Shown here: positions 57,501 through 64,000 of the stretch, piece by piece
How the letters are laid out: every line of letters starts with the position of its first letter
Numbering within the stretch: position 1 is the first letter of the stretch
Origin: Liriodendron chinense
Lineage: Eukaryota > Streptophyta > Magnoliopsida > Magnoliales > Magnoliaceae
Length of the DNA: 64,000 bases
Direction of reading: 5' to 3'
Assembly: GCA_003013855.2 (NCBI GenBank)
Contig: PVNU02003892.1
Location: forward strand, 3,782,001-3,846,000
Program-made: the position numbers and the translations under genes
Notes under the pieces: model-generated
What the model was told of the DNA's origin: nothing
Seen by the model: the letters and a program-made list of their open reading frames with translations, nothing else
Databases searched by the model: none

Positions 57501-60500
57501 CCGAGACCCAACAGCAGTGTTGGATGTTTTTTTTTTTTTTTTTTTTGTAATGTCTTAAGAAAGAAAATTTCAGAGTCGATCCTTGCGATGAAAGGGGTGA
57601 TATGTTCTATTTGGATTGGAGTTTTTTCCTCTCCCATGATGCTAATAACATAGCCGACCCTTGAATTAAAGGGGTCTTGATCTTCTTATTGGAGCAGAGA
57701 GCTTCTTCCACCCTCCCGATGTTAATATCAACCACCCGATTAAATAATGCTGACGTTGATTTAACAAAGGGAACTGCAAATGGACCTTTGCACCAGAATT
57801 TAGCCTTTTAATCCCATTAGAATCAAGGCATGGTTATTTAGTTTTGGCATTTCCTTTCAGTAAGACCTGTACACCATGACTATGCTTTAGGTGGTTGATC
57901 TATATAGCCTTCCTAATGGATCCAGGCAGTTTCTCTTCTATGTATGTAAAGTTCTTGTCTATCAGGTGTGTTTCTGCTTTTGCTCATTCTAGGAGCTAGA
58001 GCTAACAATGCATTGAGTTCCATCTGCCTTTTCCTTTTTAACGAGCATTGCTCGAAGTTGAAAGGTTGTTCTTCAGCCATCAATTTCCATTATTTTTTTG
58101 GCTAAACTCTCATCACCTATTAAAACTATATGGTGCCCAGGTTAGAAGGGTGAAGGTGTACTCGTCTGAGACAGCTGCTTGGCTTTCATTTTTATGCATC
58201 TTTTGCATGTACGGTTTACATTCTTTCATGCTTGGCTTACTTCCGTTCAAAATTTTGGTCTTAAAGACATTCCTTTTTTTTTTTTTTTTTTTTTTTCCAG
58301 GGGAATAATGATTATTATACACGGGCTCAATGAGCACAGGTGACACTGATTTTTCTTTTCTTTTCTTTTTTATTTTTAACGTTCTGCGCAATACATTATA
58401 AAGATGATTCCTTTTTTCTTTTCTTTTCTTCTTTAAAAAAAAAAAAAAAAAGTTTGTAAGCTATCAATCAATGGCCTCAAGGTTGTGGCTGTTGGGGTTA
58501 TTAATCACCAGAGTCAGGTATTCCACTGAACAGTTTGCTGACTACTCTCTGATTACCATTTTTCAGTGGAAGATATGCTCATTTTGCTAGGCAACTAACT
58601 TCATGCAACTTTGGAGTATATGCAATGGATTGGATTGGTGGGTACACTGGTTATTTCACCTCTTATTCTAAAATAGTCAAAATGTGGCTGCTGTACCAGC
58701 TGCTTGCCCACGGTTACTAAATCCGAAATGAGAAAGAATTTCAAAGAAATCAAAAGTTTTTTCAATATTCAGATACACATTAATGTGTAATATAATCTTG
58801 GCACAGATGTTACCCTCTCAATAGCTTTCTTATTTTCAAAGTGTAGTAGGGTCTCTCTCTGAAAGCTATTGAGAAGGCAGGATATACAAGGCAGGATGTA
58901 TTTCTATATATGTCTTACTTCATTGAAAAGGTATCCCCCAGAAAGGGAAAAGGTAAATTTCAATTTGTGGCCAAAAATCTCCTCAATAGGACAAATCCCA
59001 ACATTCAATTTGTGGCAACAATTGCAAAAATGTGACAGCCTTTCGCACAGCTGAAAAATACCCAAGATTGGTGGATATGATTGTAGATAGAGAAAATTCT
59101 TGAGCGCGGTCCATCCATGTTGTGGCCCAACAAATCAATGGTCTAGATCATTGAATCATGGCTTTTATTAATGATTGTAAGCACACTAAAAATTTCTTTG
59201 TACTTTTGTAATCTGTGTAGGCCATGGTGGAAGCGATGGATTGCACGGATATGTGCCTTCGCTTGATCATGTTGTTGCAGACACTGTAAGTCCTTCAGTG
59301 CTATTCTGTAAATTTTCTTGTTTGTTGAATGCTTAATCCATGATGCCAATCTTTATTCCTATTTCACAGGGAACATTTTTGGAGAAAATTAGATTGGAAA
59401 ATCCTGGTATTCCATGCTTCCTTTTTGGTCACTCAACAGGCGGGGCTGTGGTTTTGAAGGTAAGAAGATGGAAGATGGCATCATAGTTGATGTTTGAGAG
59501 GACTACTTTCTTCCCATTTTTTATTGATTGTTTAGGACTAACTGTTGCGTGGTTTGCTCATTTGATTGGATGGATTGTACAGGCAGCCTCACATCCTCAT
59601 ATTGAGAGCATGCTTGAAGGAATTGTCTTGACTTCCCCAGCATTGCGTGTGAAGCCCGCACATCCGATAGTAGGGGTAATTCTTCTTTCATTATTTTATT
59701 TATATGTAGGCTGTATGGATAAAGTTGACAGTGACAAGAAGTGTTTAATAATAAAAATTGGCTGATTGGTCTATGAAATTTCAATTTCAATTCAATTTAG
59801 TTGATGAAAGAATAATAATAAAAGCCTCACCTTCTTGTCCAAACCGATGAAGTGGATTATTGTAAGAACTATCTGCAAGATCTGGATTCATTCCCAGTGT
59901 TAGTATGAGTGCCCTTCCAGTCCCAGTTTCTTGACATGGGGATTTCTTGCAGAAGAGAAAGCACGAGCATCTGGTTTGGGCACTCGTGAATGCTAGGTTG
60001 TCGTCTGTAGGGCCCCATTTTTCCCAGATGGAGTTTTGGAGCAAAACTGAACTGTCCCTAAACAGACCCTAATGAAATTTTGATAGGATATGGAACTAAC
60101 AAGTGATGTTAATGGGCTCCTTTTCATGTGTTACAGGCTGTGGCTCCTATATTTTCTCTTGTTGTTCCCAAGCTCCAATTTAAGGGTGCTAACAAAAGGG
60201 GTATCCCTGTGTCGAGGGACCCGGCCGCTCTTGTGGCCAAGTACTCAGACCCCTTGGTCTACACTGGTCCCATAAGGGTCCGGACGGGCCATGAGATCCT
60301 TCGCATCTCCTCTCACCTAATGCAGAGCATGAAATCTGTCACCGTCCCATTCTTCGTTCTCCATGGAACAGCCGACAAGGTTACCGATCCTTTAGCTTCG
60401 CAGGACTTGTACAATGTGGCTGCTTCCAAATTCAAAGACATTAAGCTGTATGAAGGCTTCTTGCACGACCTTCTCTTTGAGCCGGAACGTGAAGAGATTG

Positions 60501-60553
60501 CCGGGGACATCATCGACTGGATGGAAAAGAGACTTCAGCTTCGGAGCTGGTAA
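54586..60553 (+). CDS. Alpha/beta-hydrolase, monoacylglycerol lipase-like, seven exons
   Basis: Exons, all GT-AG: 54586-54986, 58301-58339, 58567-58637, 59221-59285, 59370-59459, 59583-59675 and 60137-60553. They join in frame to 391 residues, a normal length for plant monoacylglycerol lipase-like serine hydrolases (Hydrolase_4 fold). The N-terminus has an ELTSGASGRIIPV block and a hydrophobic stretch at 39-55, a likely membrane anchor. The core follows: HGLNEH (141-146, oxyanion region), DWIGHGGSDG (168-177), nucleophile GHSTGG with Ser214, Asp333 in HGTADKVTDP and His363 in GFLHD. The full triad is present. By family, it would hydrolyse monoacylglycerols or related esters; some relatives act on lysophospholipids or caffeoyl-shikimate, so the substrate is not fixed. 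Intron 1 is 3.3 kb and repeat-laden. The start ATG follows a TATA box by 73 bp; another ATG sits two codons later. Confidence 0.95.
55229..55408. repeat. Tourist-type MITE, right terminus missing
   Basis: It begins GGGCCTGTTTGGTTGCCA. The right side is the inverted copy (ctaatacataataaggttaaataaaaatgaatgtggcagcc), which stops before the last ~12 bp that should read ..aaacaggccc. About 180 bp, with an A run in the middle. Confidence 0.7.
55831..56058. repeat. Intronic minisatellite, 39/40 bp unit
   Basis: Six units start at 55831, 55871, 55910, 55950, 55989 and 56028. Each has the core gtagaatggttgctgctttgta. Units 1, 3 and 6 continue ggtaagg or ggtaaag; the others do not, giving a partial two-unit period of 79 bp. 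A seventh, isolated unit lies at about 56308-56340. Confidence 0.88.
56507..56880. mobile_element. hAT-like MITE in intron 1
   Basis: It begins TAGGGCTGCAACTTGGGTTCGG and ends in the imperfect inverse (CCGCCCAAGTTGAACCCCTA). Flanks atcagtag and ttcagcag agree at 6 of 8 positions. The interior is GGGTTGGG-rich. It is 374 bp. Confidence 0.75.
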
Positions 60554-60741
60554 ATAAATCATTTGATACATATTTTACTGTTCATCATCAGCTCTTGGGC
60601 TAAAGAGGGGCCCAATTGGGGGTGGTGTTTTGCAGTAAAAGCATAATTAATTCATATGTTAGGATGTTATACTGATGTGATGGAAAGTTGCTCTAAATTG
60701 GAATATATATATATATATTATATCTATATTAGTATATAATT

Positions 60742-60747
60742 AATAAA
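60742..60747 (+). terminator. Candidate polyadenylation signal of the lipase gene
   Basis: AATAAA, about 190 bp after the stop codon, within an AT-rich stretch following a (TA)n run. A second AATAAA overlaps the region directly after the stop (60553-60560) but is probably too close. Confidence 0.4.
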
Positions 60748-60977
60748 TATGGTGTTTGGGTATGAGCATTGTCTGGTTGTATCGTACATTCAAGGCCTTT
60801 TGTTCTTAAATTGCCCTACAATTTTGCTACAAATTAAGATTTAATGGCATTCTGTCAGCCTTTTTTATTTTCTACCTTGGAAGGTCCACTAATCAGATGG
60901 CTAGGGATTGGTTTGTGAACCGTATGAATTTCAAAAGTCTGCCATCAGTAGAGTGTGTGGATAGATGGTCCAACTGA

Positions 60978-61202
60978 TACATTGCTGAGCCGAGCTCAGC
61001 CATGTTCGAGCTAGTGTCACTGAGTGGCCTTGCTCGTGTTTGGCTTGGCTCGGCCATCGAGCTGGCTCATCCAAGCTTCGAGCCAAGTTCGAGCTCGAGC
61101 CTTTCGAGCTGAATTTGAGCTGGGTAGGGTGCTCGGACTGACGGACTGTCGCAGTGACCGGTCGGGGCAGAGTTGGAAGGGTGAGGGTGGCCGTCTGGCC
61201 AG

Positions 61203-61241
<39 letters not shown>

Positions 61242-61625
61242 CTGGGGCTGGCGGGCGGGCGAGGCTGCGAGGGTGGCCGAACGGATTGGAGTGGAGAGAG
61301 AGAGAGAGAGGTGGCAGGTGGGTGGCTGGGCAGCGGTAGCGGGACAAACAGTCGGGCAGTGGGGAAGTTAGGGTTTTGGGGAGGGAAGGGGCGCCCGTTC
61401 GTTCGAAAGAAATGTTTGGGGAAGGGGAAGTAAGGGTTTGTTTTTACTTTAAAAAAATACACACACACGCACACACACACACCGAGCGGCTTGAAATCTG
61501 AAACGAGCTAGGGTAAGGCGCTCGGCTCTATTCGATACCTCCATCCGAATCGAGCCGAATCGAGCTAGAACGAGCCGAATCGAGCGAGCTAACCGAGCCA
61601 GCTCGATTCGTGCTCAGCTCTATGT
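60978..61625. repeat. GAGCTCG-rich hAT-like element with microsatellites
   Basis: The left end (gagccgagctcagccatgttcgagct) is an imperfect inverse of the right end (agctcgattcgtgctcagctct). Both arms are full of CGAGC/GCTCG. Inside are (GA)n at about 61206-61238, (GA)n at about 61292-61310 and (CA)n at about 61457-61482. The frames of over 110 codons here come from the GA and GC-rich text and are not genes. Confidence 0.6.
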
Positions 61626-62123
61626 GTTGTTGCCATCTGCCATTCTCTCGTTTTAATGCACCATCACCCGTCGGCAGTAGTATTATCTGAGATTCCCTTT
61701 GAGGGAATGGTCTGATTTGCCAGGTCTTTGGTGTGATGCCCCCCTCGTTTCAGCTGCCAAGGCATCCAGTGTCTACTGTAATTTATGCTGATTATAAATG
61801 GCTGGACCTGATCCACTTCCCTCTTGGAGGCATGGGAAATAAGGTGAGCATATGGACTATCAGCACCGTCTATTGCGTGGGAAAATGTCCATTTAACATG
61901 GTTAGGAGGTCAGATCATTGAACCAATGCAGAGAAATGGATATACCTTTTGTGCTTTGTGGGTGTTTCCTGTTATTTATCCGGGGTTGTAGATTGTAGTG
62001 TCAAGCAAGGATTGAAACTCAGATTTGGTATGTTTGCATTGGTAGGGGACGATAAGGGGCATGATGTCGCTGTGAAAGCCCAACCTGATTTAAATGTTTA
62101 TATGTTATTTTATTGATGGTACA
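61626..62123. other. Intergenic between convergent genes, no gene seen
   Basis: Unassigned DNA downstream of the lipase gene. Confidence 0.35.
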
Positions 62124-62148
62124 GATTCCAATTCTGGGACCTCAATTG

Positions 62149-62250
62149 GGAGACTGAGTGAAGATAACCTCGTTTCAACTCGAGGTCTTGGTATCGATTC
62201 CCAAGGCCCCCCCCTTCCCCCCACCAACCCCAAAAAAAAAAAAAAAAAAC
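62149..62250 (+). mobile_element. Short tRNA-type SINE with 25 bp target duplication
   Basis: A 102 bp insertion ending in an A run of about 18. The flanks gattccaattctgggacctc.. (62124-62148) and gattccaatcctgggacctc.. (62251-62275) agree at 24 of 25 positions. GGTATCGATTCCC near 62190 resembles a polymerase III B box. It is unrelated to the S1-S3 family. Confidence 0.85.
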
Positions 62251-62275
62251 GATTCCAATCCTGGGACCTCAATTG

Positions 62276-62849
62276 CGTTGTCTAACCCATAACCCAGTTG
62301 GAACCAACCCAACAGGACCTGGGCTGGATCAATTCGGGCATGGTTACACACGCACCCTGACTCTTTACTGTCCACATGGTATGTCTAATCAGCAGATATT
62401 TTTATTCCAGCACATGTTCACTGTGTGCACTAGGCCCAGATATGCAACATGTGCCATCAGACTGGACCAGGCGCTGCCAAGAAGATGCGAAGCCTGGTCC
62501 ATTGAACCCTTGAATTGAAACAAAATGCCTGTTCTTAATTCAAGACCTTTTGGATTAAAGAAACCAGTTCCTTTCAATTCAAGTACTTTTGGGTTAAAAA
62601 GCCATGCAAGGAAGAATAAACAGAGGGTTCCTACCATGCCTTCACAGGAGTAGATTCAGAAAAAAAGGAAAAAAAGAACAAGTGTTCCTGTATTGAATTT
62701 GGAGGGACGTCTTGAAAGTTTTTATCTAATCAAGATTCTCAACGAGAAAACAGAAGATACAAGGAAATTTATAAATGAAGAGATACAAGAAGATGATGAA
62801 ACAGAAGAGATGAGAGGACTAGAGTGTAAAGCACCAACTGATTAGTGCT
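62276..62849. other. 3' flank of the acidic-protein gene
   Basis: TTTATT at about 62401-62406 reads AATAAA on the minus strand, a possible polyadenylation signal roughly 445 bp past the stop. The text at 62520-62600 has a small duplication ('ttcaattcaag..cttttgg'). Confidence 0.4.
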
Positions 62850-62855
62850 TTACAC
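62824..62855 (-). other. Perfect 11 bp hairpin over the stop codon
   Basis: GTGTAAAGCAC (62824-62834) and GTGCTTTACAC (62845-62855) pair perfectly around a 10 nt loop. The TAA stop (62850-62852) lies inside the stem. Confidence 0.8.
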
Positions 62856-64000
62856 CGAGTCCTTACCAGACTCGGAACTTGTTTCCCCGATACCTTCAGT
62901 GCTTACTGCCTCAGAAGCATTATTTCCTTCTTGAGATTTAACAGCCTCAGCTTCAGGACCAGTCCTTTCAGCTGCCACCTCTATATCATTTTGCCTGCGA
63001 GGCAGGGATGAATTGGAGAGTTCCTCGGATCTTTGTTCTGCATTTTCACCAGCTTGAGTGTGGCCATCCGAATCTGAAACAGTCTCCTTATCTGAACTAG
63101 TTGCTCCATTATCTTCGCTCTTTGGCATCTCTGTTTCGTTTTGCTGGTTGGAAGGAGATGAATTGGAAAGTTCCTCAGTTGTTGGCACCGCATTTTCACC
63201 AGATTGGGTGTTATTATCCGAATCTGAAAGAGTCTCTTGGTCTGAACTTGCTGCTTCCTGATGGCCACTTTCAGTCTCATTAAAAAGGGAACTTGCAGAC
63301 TGATTTCCTTCTTCAGGGAAGCCCCCAATTGCATTTGCTGTTTGGCTGTCTATTCCATTCGTTTGCAACAGCGAAGTCTCTTCAACACTTCTACCAGAGT
63401 CCCCCTTCTCTTCCACAACACCCTTATCTAGAACTGTCGCCTCATCTCCACCACTACTTTGAGCGTCGGCATTGACTTCTTCATCAGTCTGCGTTTCCTC
63501 ATGTCGAGTTTCTTGTTCCTTTTCACCTGCTTCATGTGTTTCCTCACGTTGAGTTTCTTGCTCCTTTTCACTCTCTTCTCGGGGATCCTGGTCTGAAACT
63601 GTCTCTCCCTCTCCCCCTTTTCCTTCACTACTGTCGTTTCTGTTCTCTTCTTCACTGTGTTGACTCTCCTCCTGTTGAGTTTCTTGCTCTTTTCTACTCT
63701 CTTCCTCTTCATGATTTGCTGCATTTGCCTTCAGCTCTTCATGTTCGTTGGTAACTCCTTCATCGGCCTTTTCAGAGACTGTTGCTTCATCATTACCTTG
63801 AGTATTGGTGACTTCTTCTGCATTACTTTGTGTTTCCTCTTGTTGATTTTGTCTCTCTTTTTCAATCTCTTCCTCTTCAGTCCCTTTGGCATTGCCTTGC
63901 AAATCTTCATGGCCCTTGTCAAGAGCCTCTTCATTACCCTTTTTCAAACCCGTTTCATCTCCACCTGTCATTTGATCACTAACATTCTCTTGTTCATCTC
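62850..64000 (-). CDS. Very acidic low-complexity protein, C-terminal part, open at window edge
   Basis: The frame is open from the right edge (64000) to TAA at 62850, about 383 residues, so the annotated Met at 63971 is internal and the true start lies outside. The protein is extremely rich in Glu, Gln, Ser, Asp, Asn and Thr. The N-terminal half has repeated patterns such as EKEQETQREET and EEESRKEQETQQEES. The C-terminal half contains two tandem copies of about 50 residues, each with SSDxETxSDSD, TQxGENA and EELSNSS. No membrane segment, catalytic motif or known domain is visible, so it is probably disordered. Plant PMT24/26-type methyltransferases have a similar acidic region, but theirs is N-terminal, before a methyltransferase domain, and here a stop follows. 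I do not assign a function. It is convergent with the lipase gene. Confidence 0.75.
   Translation of the reverse strand, partial: DEQENVSDQMTGGDETGLKKGNEEALDKGHEDLQGNAKGTEEEEIEKERQNQQEETQSNAEEVTNTQGNDEATVSEKADEGVTNEHEELKANAANHEEEESRKEQETQQEESQHSEEENRNDSSEGKGGEGETVSDQDPREESEKEQETQREETHEAGEKEQETRHEETQTDEEVNADAQSSGGDEATVLDKGVVEEKGDSGRSVEETSLLQTNGIDSQTANAIGGFPEEGNQSASSLFNETESGHQEAASSDQETLSDSDNNTQSGENAVPTTEELSNSSPSNQQNETEMPKSEDNGATSSDKETVSDSDGHTQAGENAEQRSEELSNSSLPRRQNDIEVAAERTGPEAEAVKSQEGNNASEAVSTEGIGETSSESGKDSV

Larger units (their letters stand above)
54987..58300 (+). other. Intron 1 of the lipase gene, rich in repeats
   Basis: Donor GTAAGG directly after codon 133 plus two bases; acceptor after a run of more than 20 T's, TTTTCCAG. 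It contains a Tourist-type element, a 40 bp minisatellite, a duplicated segment, a hAT-like MITE and long T runs. No other exon was recognised. The stretch 56890-57530 is unassigned. Confidence 0.85.

Noticed and set aside
60931..61480. Several frames of 115-138 codons on both strands
   Set aside because: They are produced by (GA)n and CGAGC-rich repeat text; low complexity, no domain.
62981..63754. Frames on both strands within the acidic-protein gene
   Set aside because: Shadows of the 373-codon frame, which is open to the window edge and has coherent amino-acid repeats.
1..64000. CRISPR arrays, operons, bacterial-type promoters
   Set aside because: The sequence is plant nuclear DNA; direct repeats found are minisatellites or TE-derived and no such systems are expected or seen.

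Overview
The window looks like plant nuclear DNA. It has intron-bearing genes, TATA promoters, Copia and Gypsy LTR sequences, tRNA-type SINEs, and many non-autonomous DNA transposons carrying GTGGGGCCCAC near their ends. The density of these GTGGGSCCCAC inverted-repeat elements makes me think of a magnoliid-like early angiosperm, but that is a weak inference from memory. Genes are sparse: only three protein genes can be supported in 64 kb. Most of the rest is repeat or unassigned non-coding DNA.

Layout. 1-17,650: intergenic repeat land (long-TIR MITEs, hAT-like GC-rich elements, a 715 bp Tourist-like element with a TAA target duplication, simple repeats). 17,754-18,383 (-): an intact DUF1677 family gene whose last codons lie in a minisatellite that continues past the stop. 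20,812-26,655: a nested pair, in which a hAT-like MITE (8 bp duplication CTGATCAA) is split by a decayed 5.3 kb Copia element (5 bp duplication AGATC). 26,664-45,230: more MITEs, three SINE copies, a degenerate array, a Z-DNA-type tract and old LTR-like debris. 45,236-47,521: two solo LTRs, one Copia-like and one Gypsy-like, each with a perfect 5 bp duplication. 49,258-53,136: a dense cluster of interleaved long-TIR elements plus a large palindrome made of short tandem repeats. 54,504-60,553 (+): a complete seven-exon alpha/beta-hydrolase gene of the plant monoacylglycerol-lipase type, with a 3.3 kb first intron full of repeats. 62,850-64,000 (-): the C-terminal part of a very acidic low-complexity protein that runs off the window, convergent with the lipase gene.

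No shared pathway among the three genes is visible. The main biological interest is the repeat landscape: nested insertions with intact target duplications, a 190 bp in-frame-motif duplication inside a dead reverse transcriptase, a SINE with a 25 bp duplication, and the spread of a TCP-factor-like binding palindrome by several MITE families.
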